From Prionace glauca (lineage: Eukaryota > Chordata > Chondrichthyes > Carcharhiniformes > Carcharhinidae), in the NCBI GenBank assembly GCA_037974335.1, contig CM075724.1, forward strand, positions 72,286,850-72,350,849: DNA of 64,000 nt. The letters run 5' to 3'. The position numbers and the translations under genes were made by a program. A model generated the notes under the pieces. That model was given only the letters and a program-made list of their open reading frames with translations. It ran no database searches and had not been told where the DNA came from. Positions 10,137 through 22,782 of the stretch are shown one piece after another; the stretch's first letter is position 1; every line of letters begins with the position of its first letter.

Positions 10137-10680
10137 AAACCAATGTTTTGAATTAGTCATCACAGAGGAAGGCACTAATTCCAAAAATAATAAATAATCA
10201 AGGGGCAAAAGTGGAAGAGGAAATAAATACAATAATTGACACTAGTGAAAAAGTACTGGGTAACTAATGGGGCTAAAGGTGCTGATGGGTTACATCCTAG
10301 GATACTAAAGAAAATAGCTACAAAGATACTCAATGCAGATGTAGTAACTTTCCAAAAGTCTTGAAATTCAGAAAAATTGGCAGAGGATTGGCAAAAACAA
10401 AACCTGTACTCAAAATGGGAGACAGAAAAACAGGCATCCTTAAACCGTATAGCTTGATGTCTGTTATTTGGGAAATGGCAGAGTGTGCAATTGCTGTGTG
10501 TTTAACAACATATAACATAATCAAGCAAAGTCAACATGACACTATGAAGGGAAAATCATGCCTGATAAAGTATTAAAATTATTTGACCTTGTAGCAAGCA
10601 GAACAAATAAAGGGGAACCAGTAGGTGCAATACACTTGGATTTCCAATAATTATAAAATAAACGTGTAACAGATTCCACT
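10137..10680 (+). pseudogene. Ancient LINE: reverse transcriptase N-terminal part
   Basis: Coding remnants of the element that starts at 5150: NGAKGADGLHPRILKKIA near 10265-10320, EDWQKQNLYSK at 10385 and a HDTMKGKSCLIKY block near 10540. The usual FSKAF block is reduced to a frame-broken trace near 10640. The level of decay equals that of 6235-6658, which supports one element split by later insertions. Confidence 0.65.
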
Positions 10681-11639
10681 GGTTATAAGAAAACTGATCT
10701 GTCTAAAGTTAGGAAACAGTCAAGTCCAGCAGCAGTCGCCCAGTTTAGGACAATTATGCAAAAGTGAAGGTGACACTTGAATTTTGGAAAGAAATACCTG
10801 CTACCTTCTGTATTCTAACAAAGTGACTCTGAAACAGATGCTGACAGTGAACTCTTTCAAAAAATCTCAGCAATTAATTCGACAATAATGATCCAGTGTA
10901 TTGTTACATAATCAGTGACATAGAGCACGTCGAAAAACTTTGTAAAATACAATTGTATGGCAAATCTTACACAAACTTCCATTGAAAGGGAGGACTGGAA
11001 TAGATTAACATATTTCCTAATATGTCAAAAGTGAAATATCAACACAATATCTGTTATGCATCAGAATAGAGTGATTTCTTACACAGAGAAGTGGAAGATG
11101 GTTTGGCATACATATAGAAAATACAACTTTAATTGGAGTCCATTTTTAATTAATGTTACAGATCACTGAATACAACGATGAATTTTTAACCAGAACATGA
11201 CTTATCACAAAAAAACTGGATTCTTTAAAGGATGGAATTTGCATTCAATGTTCACCAGCCAAACCAACACGAAGTTTACTTCTGAAATTAAAACAGGATT
11301 GGATGCTAGAATCACATTCTGTAGTTAGAACGCATTACAAAAACAACATTTAATAAGGATATGCCATGGTATGTCTGGCAATGCAACGTGAAAAATGTAG
11401 AATGCTTGTGAAAAAATGAAGGGAAGTGCAAGCATTATTCTAGGTCAAATGTCTAGCCAGTTGACTTTCAAATTAAAGCATGCTCTTGTTTTAAAATAAC
11501 AGTTCCACTCTCAGGTTTCTGTATTTGTTTACCCAATTGATCAAGTATCTAAGTTGATTTCAATTGTCTTACATTATAAAGCGTCATAGTTAGATTCATT
11601 ATTTGGGAAAGGGAAATGCCTGCTCACTAAAAGCCTCAC
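10681..11639. other. Unclassified AT-rich stretch
   Basis: No coding frame longer than noise, no repeat shared with other parts of the window and no RNA gene seen. Confidence 0.4.
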
Positions 11640-12532
11640 AAGAAACATTGGCCGTGATTCTCCCAAAAGTGATGAATTAGCAGGAGAACTGTTCTAATTC
11701 CCAACTGTTTTCTTAATTCAACTTCTCACCCAAATCTCCGCGCTCTACACTGCAGAGGGCCCAGTCGTGAATATTATGAAATGCTTGGGGGTGGGGACAA
11801 AGAGGCTGATATCAGCGGGATGAGTGGGGGCTTGCACGGGTGCATATCACTGGGACATGGAAAAGACCTCCCAGCATCCAGATCACTGCTGTCCAAACCC
11901 CACATATATTGCTGACTGTGTTGCAGCATCACCCCCCTCCCCCCCACCCACCACCCTCTCCCCCCAACACAGACATTGCTGGCCTACACCACCGCCCACC
12001 GTCCTCCACACACACGTACATTGCTGGCCTCCACAAACCTCTAAACACAGACATCGCTGGCCCTCATTACATCACTCCCACCACACACACACACACACAC
12101 ACATCACTGCCCTCATTGCTACGCTCCCATCCCCCTCCACACACAGACATGGCTGCTCGCTCACCTCAAGCTTCCATGGATCCGATATCCAGAATGCAAT
12201 CCCTCCATCTCTTGAACATACTGTCCTCACTGCTGTCCTGCAGAGAAGTAGCATTGTGATGACTTGCACAACCCCAGCTTGTGAACATTCCCTCTCTTGA
12301 ATGAGAGCCTCGAGTACTGCACCCCTGTGGACACAGCAGCTAATCGATTAGGAGCCCTGAGTATTGCACCCCGCCAGGACAGCCTATTGAATGGTAGCCA
12401 GTTAGCACCCTGAGGAATGAATGACACTCAACTGAATGCAGCCCTCAAAATCTCATAAATATTTGTTGCCAACGTGTCCTTTACTGGCCACATTCACTGC
12501 ACCTGCACTCCTCTAATAAGCCAGAACTGTCT
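11640..12532 (+). mobile_element. Probable left flank of Harbinger element A
   Basis: Lies directly before the LINE at 12533 and, beyond it, the Myb-like gene at 15549. It has a C-rich block with ACACAGACAT-CGCTGGCC-like units repeated unevenly at about 11940-12150, as Harbinger C also has a C-rich tandem block ahead of its Myb-like gene. The open frames across it (11824-12300) look like translations of low-complexity sequence. The exact left terminus and terminal inverted repeat are not resolved. Confidence 0.35.
12072..12104. repeat. (AC)n microsatellite
   Basis: A pure run of about 12-14 CA dinucleotides inside the C-rich block. Confidence 0.9.
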
Positions 12533-15512
12533 ATAATGTACTTTAATACGTTAAAGGTAGGGGAGGACCGCAGGAAATATGGGAGGGAGGTTAGACAGGG
12601 GGTGGAGAAGGGAAATGCTCAGACTGAGGGGCTGAAGTGTGTATATTTTAATGGAAGGAGTATAGTAAATAAGGTAGATGAGCTTAGGGCGTGGGTAGCT
12701 GCTTGGGAATGTGATGTGGTGGCCATTATGGAGACTTAGATGTCTCAGGGACAGGACTGGGTACTTCAGGTGCCAGGCTTCAGATGTTTCAGGAAGGACA
12801 GGGAGGCTGGCAGAAGAGGTGGTGGAGTGGCACTGTTAATCAGGGACAGTGTCATGGCTGCAGAGAAAGAGGATGCCATGGAGGGACTTTCTACAGAGTC
12901 TCTGTGGGTGGAAGTTACGAACAGCAAAGGGTCGAAAACTTTGCTGGGTGTATTCTATAGGACGCCCAATAGTGACAGGGAAGTTGAAGTGCAGATAGGG
13001 AACCAGATTCTGGAGAAATGTATTAAAAACAGAGTTGTCGTGATGGGAGACTTCAATTTCCCAAACATCGACTGGAATATCCCTAGAGTAAGGGGTTTGG
13101 CTGGAGAGGAGTTTGTTAGGTGTGTTCAGGAAGGTTTCCTGACACAGTATGTGGACAAGCCTACGAGGGGAGAGGCTGTACTTGACCTGGTACTGGCGAA
13201 ATAGCCAGGGCAGGTGATGGATCTCTCGGTAGGAGAGCATCTTGGGAATGGTGACCATAATTATATCTCCTTCACAATTGCATTGGAACGAGATAGGATC
13301 AGGCAGGCTAGGAAGGTGTTTGTCTGGAGTAAGGGGAGATACGAAGAAGTCAGGAAGTTACTTGGACAAATAAACTGGAAGGAGGCATTCATAGGGAAAA
13401 GTAGCGAAGGAAGGTGGCGGATATTCAAGGAATGTTTGTCTGGCGCTCTGCATGACAATGTTCCAATGAGACAAGGGGGTTTTGGTAGGTCACGGGATCC
13501 GTGGTGCACGAAGGCTGTGTTGAAACTAGTCAGGAGGAAAAGGAAGGTGTACAAAAGGTTCAGGGAACTAGGAGAGGTTAAGGATCTTGAAGAATATAAG
13601 GACTGTAGAAAGGAGGTTAAAAGAGAAATTAGGAGAGCCAGAAGGGGTCATGAGAAGACCTTGGCGGGTAAGATTAAGGAAAATCCCAAGGCCTTCTATA
13701 AATATGTGAAAGGTAAAAGGGTGAGAAGGGAAAGGATAGGACCTATAAAAGGTGAAGGGGGAAAGGTCTGTGTGGAACCAGAAGAAATGGCGGAGGTGCT
13801 TAATGAGTACTTTGCCTCAGTATTCACAGTGCAAGCTGATTTGGGAGATCTTGCTATGGACTTGCAGCAGATGGAAAAGATTGAGTACATGGACATTAAC
13901 ACATTAACACATCCTCATGTGTTAGAACTTTTGAATTCTATCAAAATAGATAAGTCGCCGGGACCAGATGGGATGTACCCCAGGATACTGTGCGAGGCCA
14001 GGGAAGTTATTGCAGAGCCCGTGGCGATGATCTTTGCATCGTCAATGGAGACGGGAGAGGTTCCGGAAGATTGGAGGATTGCAGATGTAGTCCCTATTTT
14101 CAAGAAAGGGAACAGAGATAGCCCGGGAAATTACCGCCCGGTGAGTCTGACCTCAGTGGTTGGTAAGCTGATGGAGAGGCTTCTGAGGGACAAGATTTAC
14201 GAGCATTTGGAGAGGTTTAACATGATCAGGAATAGTCAGCATGGATTTGTCAAGGGCAGGTCGTGCCTTACGAGCGTAGTTGAGTTCTTCGATAATGTGA
14301 CTGAACACATTGACGAAGGAAGTGCTGTGGACGTAGTGTACATGGACTTCAGCAAGGCTTTTGATAAGGTCCCCCATGCAAGACTTCTTGAGAAGGTGAG
14401 AGGGCATGGGATCCAAGGGCCTTTGGCCTTGTGGATCCAGAACTGGCTTGCCTGCAGAAGGCAGAGAGTGGTTGTGGATGGGTCTTTTTCGGAATGGAGG
14501 TCAGTCACCAGTGGGGTGCCCCAGGGATCTGTTCTGGGACCCTTGCTGTTTGTCATTTTCATAAATGACCTGGATGAGGAAGTGGAGGGATGGGTTAGCA
14601 AGTTCGCTGATGACACGAAGGTCGGCGGTGTTGTGGATGGTCTGGAAGGATGTCAAAAGTAGCAGCAGGACATAGATAGGATGCAGGAATGGGTGGAGAA
14701 GTGGCAGATGGACTTCAACGCGGATAAATGTGTAGTCGCCCATTTCGGCAGAACCAACGGGATGAACGAGTACACTATCAAGGGCAGGAGTCTTAGAAGC
14801 GTTGAAGAGCAGAAGGATCTCGGGGTCCGGGTCCACAGGACTCTTAAATCGGCCTCGCAGATGGAGGAGGTGGTCAAGAAGGCGTATGGTGTACTGGCCT
14901 TCATTAATCGAGGGATTGAGTTTAGGAGTCGGGAGGTAATGCTGCAACTTTACAGGACCCTTGTCAGGCCTTATTTGGAGTACTGTGCGCAGTTCTGGTC
15001 GCCTCACTATAGGAAAGACGTAGAAGCTATTGAAAGGGTGCAGAGGAGATTTACAAGGATGTTGCCTGGACTGGGAGGCATGCCTTATGAAGATAGGGTG
15101 AGGGAGCTGGGACTCTTTTCCCTGGAGAGGCGAAGGTTGAGAGGCGACCTGATAGAAGTTTATAAAATGTTGAGAGGAATAGATAGGGTGGACTCTCAGA
15201 GGCTATTTCCCCGGGTTGAAATGGTCGCTACGAGAGGACACAGATTTAAGGTGTGGGGAGGGAAGTACAGAGGTGATGTTAGGGGTAAGTTTTTCACTCA
15301 GAGGGTGGTTAGTGAATGGAATCGGCTGCCGTCATCGGTGGTGGAGGCGAACTCGCTGGGGTCTTTTTAAAAGACTTCTGGATGAGTATATGGGGTTTAA
15401 TGGGATTGGGGGTTATAGATAGGTCTATAGATTGGTGGGGTTGATGTGATCGGCGCAACTCGAGGGCCGAAGGGCCTGTTTGTGCTGTAATGTTCTATGT
15501 TCTATGTTCCAT
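12533..15512 (+). mobile_element. CR1-like LINE with endonuclease and reverse transcriptase, TTCTATG tail
   Basis: A nearly 3-kb copy ending in the tail GAGGGCCGAAGGGCCTGTTT, then GTGCTGTAATG and TTCTATG repeats at about 15512. It is closely similar over its whole length to the copy at 57824-60874, which extends about 90 bases further 5'. It lies between the putative left flank and the Myb-like gene of Harbinger A. I could not define a clean target-site duplication. Confidence 0.93.
12536..15437 (+). pseudogene. LINE ORF2: endonuclease and reverse transcriptase
   Basis: The N-terminal APE-type endonuclease shows GLKCVYFNGRSIVNKVDELR (12628), GGGVALLIRDS (12822), LLGVFYRTPNSDREVE (12940), VVVMGDFNFPNIDW (13040), TRGEAVLDLVLAK (13165) and [11 protein letters not shown] (13243, catalytic His kept). 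The reverse transcriptase follows with [85 protein letters not shown] and [10 protein letters not shown] (14600, both Asp kept). Breaks: a stop at 12737 (TAG where the sister copy has TGG), a stop at 13202, a stop at 14660 (TAG for TTG) and a one-base T insertion at 15363-15369 near the C-terminus. With so few breaks it is a recent copy. Confidence 0.92.
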
Positions 15513-15548
15513 AAGCTGCAGGAATGGACACACTGCCAGTCACACCAC

Positions 15549-17179
15549 AAAGATGGATGCTTGTAAACCAGCTCCCTGATATTCGGAGGCAGACCAGGAG
15601 CACCTGCTAGATGCCATGGAGGAGAGGCGTGACTGTCTGTTCCCTAGCCAGAGCACCAACCCAAGGGGTGTATCTACCATGGCATTGTGGGAAGAAATAG
15701 CAGAATTGGTGAATGCCAGGAGCCTGACATTGTTTCCTGACTGGCAGTGCTGCAAAAATATGTACATCAGCAAGGGTGAGCGGGCATCCCTCTTGGAACC
15801 GTGCATATGTTTGGCACAGATCTCCAACCCTTCTGAGGCAACTAAATACCATGCAACACCCTTTTCCCAGGAACAGAATCTAATGCCTTAATCAGCACTC
15901 TTCAGCACAACACCTGAGACTCATGCCTGCATTGCCACCATGCACTGCAATATGTTCATGCTTGCTATCCACCTTATGTTCTCACAGGAAAGAAAATCCA
16001 CAACACATGGGACATGACACAGATTGGTGGTGGTGTGCCTGACCTGCAGCAGCTGAGTAGCATGAAGGAGCATGCTATCGATCTGGCAGGGAATGATGGG
16101 CCATCTGAAATGGTCACTGACAGCTCGGTCAGCATACAGCATGCAAGTGAGCAGAAGCGCACCCACATCCTTGGTCCTCCGATGTTGCATGGAATGTTTT
16201 GCCTCCCTCCCCCGAATGTGTGTTCTGTTTTACAAGTCTGGACCGAAAGGGGTCTGGCCCTTCAGGTGTTGCCACCACTCCCGCTGCCCCAGAACAAACT
16301 GCGCATGATCCTGTGGATGACACTTCAGAGGGATGCACTGAAGAATCCTCCAAGAGCAGCATCATTGAAGCATAACCAGCAAGTACCTCACAACCCATCA
16401 ACACAGAGATGATCATCGTAGTGGGTACCTTTAGTGCTGAGGTTTCTGGGTCACAATCTAGCGAGCACATCACAGCTGCTGATCAACATCGGGTGGAGGG
16501 GCACACACCTGAGGGCTCAGGCACACAGAGGTTTGTCAAAGGCCAGAATTCTGCAATCCCCAAGCCAGTTGCTGGGCCTCTGGGTTTGTTCCTCCCAAGG
16601 CTTGTGGAGATGCATTAGGAAACCTGGGAAGTGGTGGAAGGGTTGTCAGCAACCGTGCTGCAACTGCAAGGCTATTTAGGGGCATCAAACAGACTGCTCT
16701 TGCAGGAGGTGGTGCCAACACAGCATGAGGTCCAGACCAACACTGTAAGGGTGGCGACTGCAATGGAAAGTCTGGCTCAGGGGTGTGTCCTCATGGGTGT
16801 AGGGTCTAGGCCTTCCTGGAGACATTACGGGCCAGGGGCGAGTGTGTTTCCAACATCCAGGAGGCACAGCGTTCAATGGCCATGGGTCTTGGGGATATGT
16901 GGGAGACATTGCTGGCCATGACTAGGACTCTCGCTAACATTCTGGAGACGTGGCATGCCATGGCTGTGAGCTCGACAACTTAGCCCAGGCTCAGAGGGCT
17001 ACTGCAGAGGAGCTCCAGAGCCTGGCTTGCTCACAGAATACTCTAGTGGAGGGGCTCTGGAGGTTGGCTGAGACTCAAAGGCCGGGGCTGAGGAATCACA
17101 TATCATGGGACAGACACATCTGGGCTTCCCAGACAGGCAGAGCCAGGTGATGCCAAAGCTTCTGGAGCCCAGTCCAGTT
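15549..17179 (+). pseudogene. Harbinger A Myb/SANT-like accessory protein gene
   Basis: Harbinger transposons carry two genes, a DDE transposase and a Myb/SANT-like DNA-binding partner (related to vertebrate NAIF1). Exon 1 reads SEADQEHLLDAMEERRDCLF from 15583, then RGVSTMALWEEIAELVNARS and WQCCKNMYISK, matching the three-helix Myb-like pattern with its spaced Trp residues. A donor (AAGG then GTGAGC, intron start 15776) and acceptor (TTATGTTCTCACAG, intron end 15987) predict a 212-base intron; acceptors at the same place occur in copies B and C. Exon 2 has a low-complexity, Gln/Ala/Leu-rich region with repeated AQAQRATAEELQSLA-like units, which may form a coiled coil. Frame breaks are present. 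The gene resumes at 19388 after a LINE. Confidence 0.7.
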
Positions 17180-17187
17180 ACACTGGT

Positions 17188-19387
17188 GTCCCATGGAACA
17201 TAAGAACATATGAAATGGGAGCAGGAGTAGGTCATCTAGTCCCTCGAGCCTGCCCCACCATTCAATAAGATGATGGCTGATCTTACCCACCTGCTCCCCA
17301 TAACTCTTAATTCACTTATTGATCAGAAATCTATTACCTGTGACTTAACATATTCAACAAGGTAGCCTCCACCACTTCAATGGGCAGAGAATTCCAGAGA
17401 TTCACTACTCTCTGAGAAAAGAAGTTTCTCCTCAACTCTGTTCTAAACTGACTCCACCTTATTTTGAGGCAGTGTCTTCTAGTTCTTGTTTCCTTTCTAA
17501 GTGAAAAGAATCTCTCTGCCTCTACCCTATCTAGCCCCTTCATTATCTTATATGTCTCTATAAGATCACCCATCAGCCTTCTGAACTCCAACGAATACAG
17601 GCCCAATCTACTTAATCTCTCCTCATAAGCTAACCTCCTCATCTCCAGTAACAACTTAGTGAACTTTGTCTGTACTCCCTCCAAGGCCAATATATCCTTT
17701 TGCAAATAAGGAGACCAAAGTTGCACACAGTACTCTAGTTGTGGCCCCACCAGTACATTGTACATTAAGCAAGACCTCCCTGCTTTTATATTCCATCCCC
17801 ATCGCAATAAAGACCAACATCCCATTTGCCTTTTGATCACCTGTTGCACCTGCAGACTGAGTTTTTTCAATTCATGCACAAGGACACCCAGGTCCCTTTG
17901 CATAGTGGCATGTTGTAATTTTTCACCATTTAAATAATAGTCCATTTTACTATTATTCCTTCCAAAGTGGATAACCTCACACTTGCCAACGTTATACTCC
18001 ATCTGCCAGATCCTCGCCCACTTATTCACCATATCCAAGACTCTCTGCAGACTCTGTGTCCTCCATGCAATTTGCTTTCCCACTCATCTTTGTGTCATCA
18101 GCAAACTTTGTTACCCTACACTCGGTCCCCTCCTCCAGGTCATCTATGTATATGGTAAACAGTTGAGGCGCCAGCACCAATCCCTGCAGCACTCCACTAG
18201 TCACCAACTGCCAACCAGAAAAGTACCCATTTATTCCAACTCTCTGCTTCCTGTTAGATAGCCAATCCTCAATCCACGCTAACACTTTACCCCCAATTCT
18301 GTGTACCTTAATCTTCTGTAGCAACCTTTAGTGAGGCACTTATTGAATGCCTTCTGGAAATCAAAAAACACCACATCCACCGGTTCCTCTCTGTCAACCA
18401 CACTCATTACATCTTCATAAAAATCCAGCAAGTTTGTCAAACATGACTTTCCCTTCATGAATCCATGCTGTGTCTGCTTGATCAAACTATTCTTTTCCAG
18501 CTTCCACATCTTCTTCAATGATGGATTCCAGCATTTTCCCAACTATGGACATTAAGCTAACCGGCCTGTACTTACCTGCCTTTTGTCTACTTCCTTTTTT
18601 AAACAGCAGCGTAACATTAGCTGCTTTCCAATCAGCCAGCACTTTCCCAAAGTCCAGCACATTTTAATAAATAAGTACTAATGCATCTGCTATTACTTCT
18701 GCCATTTCTTTCAGAACCCTGGGATGCATTCCATCCGGGCCAGGGGACTTATCTACCTTTAGTCCCATTAGTCTACCAAGCACTATGTCTTTAATAATAG
18801 TAATCATTTTAAGGACCTCACCTCTTATAGTCCCAAGACCGTTAATGATCGGTAAGCTATTTGTGTCCTCTACCGTGAAGTCTGACACAAAAAACTTGTT
18901 TAAGCCTTCGGCCATTTCCTCATTTCCCATTATTAAATCCCCCTTTTCATCTTCTAAGGGCCCAACATTTACTTTAGCCACTCTTTTCCTTTTTATATAT
19001 TTGTAAAATCTTTTACTATCAGTTTTTATATTTTGTTCTAGTTTAGTCTCATAATCTATGTTCCCGTTCTTTATTGCTTTCTTAGTCGTTCTTTGTTGTT
19101 TCTTAAAGCTTTCCCAATCTTCTAATTCCCCATTATTTTTGGCCACTCTGCACGTATCCATTTTTAATTTAATAGTCTCCTTTATTTCCTTTGTTATCCA
19201 CGGCAGGTTATCCCTTTTCTTATATCCCTTCTTTATCACTGGAATATATTTCTGCTGAGTACTGAGAAAAATCTCCTTAAAAATCTTCCACTGTTCCTCA
19301 GCTGTCCTACCAACTGGTCTGTGCTCCCAGTCTACATTAGCCATTTCCGCCCCCATCCTATGGTACTCCCCTCTGTTCAAGCAGAGG
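17188..19387 (-). mobile_element. CR1-like LINE with 8-bp target duplication
   Basis: The reverse-strand copy is flanked by ACACTGGT at 17180-17187 and 19388-19395, a convincing target-site duplication. It splits the Myb-like gene of Harbinger A, so it is the younger of the two. It starts 5' in the endonuclease-to-reverse-transcriptase linker and ends with a tail containing the complement of TTATGTTCCATG. Length is 2.2 kb. Confidence 0.92.
17334..19380 (-). pseudogene. LINE ORF2 reverse transcriptase, broken
   Basis: Reading on the minus strand: NRGEYHRMGAEMANVDWEHR from 19377, KDTCRVAKNNGELEDWESF-like linker, [55 protein letters not shown] (about 18765-18705), a broken KKGSRQK block, HGFMKGKSCLTNLLDFYEDV (18470), VVFFDFQKAFNKC (18370, the K-V-P part frameshifted), VTKFADDTKMSGKANC (18115), WQMEYNVGKCEVIHFGRN (18005), LEYCVQLWSPYLQKDI (17740) and FFSQRVVNLWNSLPIEVVEA (17420). 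At least four frame changes divide it. Family is that of the LINE at 44150-45952, but more diverged from its relatives. Confidence 0.88.
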
Positions 19388-19800
19388 ACACTGGTTTGGA
19401 ACTCTACTTTCTCACTCTCCCTCTATGGAATACCCACAGTTTCTCTGGGCACCCCAAGGGAGATGGAGAGGCTTGAGGCCATGCTGGGATCTTCCATCCA
19501 GGAGATCCTGAATGCACAGAGACCTTCCAACTCCCCCTTCCTCACACTGGGGCATCACAGGGCCAACGAGATGAACAGGGTGGCACCAAAACAATGCCAT
19601 TCACCAGACATCTGGGGCCCTCCAGGTCCCAACTAACCAGAGATGTCCAACAAGGGCATCACAAGCAATGGGGTGTGCATCATAACTGGACACCTCTATC
19701 TCTGATGTGCATCTTGGGTGGCACCTAGAAGAAGCAGCAGACAGCACAAAGTTAGAAAGTTGTTGTTCATTAGAGGGAATGGGTAATGGTCAGCATTACT
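19388..19800 (+). pseudogene. Harbinger A Myb-like gene, 3' part, and downstream
   Basis: Resumes after the LINE and the target duplication. It contains a region similar to 26740-26770 in Harbinger B (CTTCCTCACACTGGGGCATC against CTTCCTGACACTGGGTCATT). No transposase remnant was found further right, so element A either lost that half or it is too decayed to read. Confidence 0.5.
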
Positions 19801-22039
19801 CAGAGTTTGATAATCATTTACGTGAAGACCACAATAAACTGTTAATTGCACATCAAGCTGTGACTAATGCTCTCTGATTCTTTTCCATTCCTGGACAGTC
19901 TGATGACTGTTTTCTGAGCGGCTGCATTTTCAAATGAAGGAATGCATTTAAAAAAACTCGATCAGTCTGAAAGGATATGGAAATGCTAAATGACACTAAA
20001 AATCTGGATATAGCCGAGCTGAGTGCTCTGCCTGCTGACAATGGAAATTTCTAAGTTTGAGCTGGACATGTTTTTGATGTGTTTTGAAACAGGAAATAGT
20101 ATTGAAAAGCTTGAAAAATAATCCGCCGGTATTAGGGTTCATGATATTGCTTTCTGCGCTATGTTTTCTATCGGGTCAACATTTCCGACTGCGCTCGCCC
20201 CGAAACAGGAAAATTCCGCCCGATGTCAATGGATCGTTCCATGGTCCGCCCTTCGCCCGCTACGATTCCTGTGACAGAACGGGAAGAACTTGCCCAGGAA
20301 AAAAATGAATTGACATGAGATCATCAGAAAGATGCATCAAATGCAATATTGTATCACGCTCCTTTTTGCTACTGGCTATTGATCTTTTGTCTATTTCCAG
20401 TATTTCTGTTTACGAGAGATTTACGAGTCTTTTCCTTATTTAGTTATAGAACTATATTATGCTAATTTGGAAAAAATATTCCGTGTCACGTGAGACAACG
20501 GCAATTAAAGTAAAGGGATCTTTATCTGAAAGAGCTCCAGTTAAAGAGGTAATATTTGATCAGGACTGCACGATGTTTTAACGCTTAACTAAAAATTCTA
20601 AGCAGTTTTTGTTTTGGCCTTGCAGCCGCCAGGATTTTGGATCTATTGATGTAAGGCTTTAGATTGCACGCCCCGGTGCAGTCAAGCCATTCACGTTGAA
20701 TCATGTTGATGCACAGAGCAAAAAGTGGCGTGGAACAGAGCTAGAAATGCGTGTTTTTATTATTGCGCATAAGTTGCCGTATGCCTGTCATAGAAATCCT
20801 GAAGTACATGGTACCTGAATGACGTAGACCTGAAATTGGCATTAAGGAAAATACAGCTGAATGATCTTTTTTTAAAAAGACACACACTTACCAATTCCGG
20901 GACATTTTGCGTGGGGGATCAATGACTGCCCAAAAAATGACGTAGCTAGGGAGAAAAAAATATTAACCAATAAATGTTCAGGTTAAATTTAATGTTCTGG
21001 TCTTCAATGATCAAAACACAGATATGTTTCAAATAAATTAATGCAATAGAATTTGTTAAACTAACTTAGGATTTGGACCGTCTGATGTTTTGTATCTAAG
21101 ACTGTTGTGATATAGCTGCCCAAATACCTTCAGTGTAATGGGGCTCTGGAGATCAACTGCTACTTGTTCCATTACAACAAATATTTTACTACTGTACATG
21201 CTAAAATCTTCATTTTGCCATTTCAATCAATAATTCGAAACATCTTATTTTCTGCTCTGTTTGAAATATCACATATTGCTGGGATGTACTTTGAACAATA
21301 AAGACCAGTCTAGTGAACATCGACATCATATACCGCAACTTTTAAAAATCAGAAGCTTTGAAATTAATCCGTCACTATTGCAATTTTATCATTAACAAAG
21401 CAGGCATGTGATAATGTTTGTTAGTACCCAAATTAGACAATTGAATCACTTCTTATGCGTTTCCACGATTTCTTTTCAGATGTCACAACAAATTAGTGGG
21501 TGAACGGGAGCAGAAGTGGATAGATTCTTGATACTTGACGAGGGTCGGCAGGATGCAGTTTTTAAGTTAACATTAGATCAGCCATTATCCTAGAAAATGG
21601 CCGGGCATGTTTGACGGGCCGAATGGTCACTCCTTGTACGCATGTTCGTATATTCAATTCACCCTGCGTCAAATATGCAGATTCTGCACTCTTATTTCTC
21701 CAACTAGAACTGTGGCGTGAATTTTTTTTCTTACGGCCACCAAATGAATCAGAATACTTGATACCAAAAGAAAGATTAAAGTGATTGCAATCTTTTTTTT
21801 TTGCAGCTATTTACTAAAGTTACGCTCCTGTAGCAGAAACTGCGAGTTTGGTGGTGAGGTAGCCAGGATTATCATGCCATCGGAAATAAGGCGTTTTATT
21901 TCCGAAGTTTTCTATGATTTCCGTTCGCCCAGGTTTAGTGCAAGAAGAGCTTCCAAATGTTCTGTTTCGAGCAATATATCAATAAGAAGTCATGCCCGTT
22001 GCTCGGACTTGCGTGAATTGTAGTCAAATTCTTCCCGAT
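19801..22039. other. Largely unclassified stretch
   Basis: AT-rich without coding frames of note. Two small pieces can be named: a GC-rich, MITE-like block at about 20150-20310 with AAAATTCCGCCC (a motif I associate with shark DNA-transposon termini, from memory), and a decayed CR1-like 3' tail at about 21500-21655 (GACGGGCCGAATGGTC). The remainder shows nothing I recognise. Confidence 0.4.
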
Positions 22040-22392
22040 TCTTCCCGCTTAGAAAGGATAGCAGGACTAGAGGGCACAACCTCAAGATAAGCGGGTAGTG
22101 GGGGGGTGGGGGGGAGCTGCAGTTTAGGTCAGAGTTGAGGTGGAACTTCTTCACTCTAAGGGTGGTGAATCTCTGGAATTCTCTGCCTGTTGAAGTGGTG
22201 GAGGCTGCCTCGCTAAATATATTTAAGTCACCTGTAGATAGGTTTTTGATAGACAAGGGAATTAAGCGTTATGGGAAGAAAGCGGGAAAGTGGAACTGAT
22301 CCACTTCAGATCAGCCATGATCTTATTGAATGGTGGGGCAGGCTGGAAGGGCTAGATGGCCTACTCCTGCTTCTTATGTTCTTATGTTCAAA
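22040..22392 (+). mobile_element. CR1-like LINE 3' end
   Basis: A short 5'-truncated copy: CTTAGAAAGGATAGCAGGAC, a G-run insertion at about 22096-22115, then coding for FFTLRVVNLWNSLPVEVVEA and the tail GATGGCCTACTCCTGCTTC with two TTCTTATG units. It belongs to the TTCTTATG family. Confidence 0.9.
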
Positions 22393-22782
22393 TTACAGCA
22401 GACATGTAGAAGGAATATATTAAATGATCATTTTTTTTTCAAAATTTAGGTCACTTGTTCTTGAAGGAAAAAAATGTCATGAAACCTGACCAATCCACAA
22501 TCTGGACACAAGATTTGGCAAATAACCATAGTCCAGAAAAAAAGTCATAGACTCCTTGCTTTATTATAGACAGACAATTGATTGTATAACTTCAATGCTA
22601 CCACTCCACATAAAACATTGGAAAAGACAAAAAAACTATTACATCCGACTTGGGGACTGACCCCCTGCTGTTGGCAAGATTCAGCATCACTTTCCAGTCA
22701 GTCCAGCCGACGTAGCTGACACAAATGGCGAAAGTGACAGTTGCAAAAAAAGGTCGAGGATGTGGTAAAAGCGCATTGCATA
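22393..22782. other. Unclassified stretch
   Basis: No gene or recognised repeat. Confidence 0.4.

Noticed and set aside
11824-12300. Overlapping Pro/His/Thr-rich open frames of 139-158 codons
   Set aside because: They translate a C-rich tandem block and a CA microsatellite in two frames at once; composition is low-complexity and no domain is visible.
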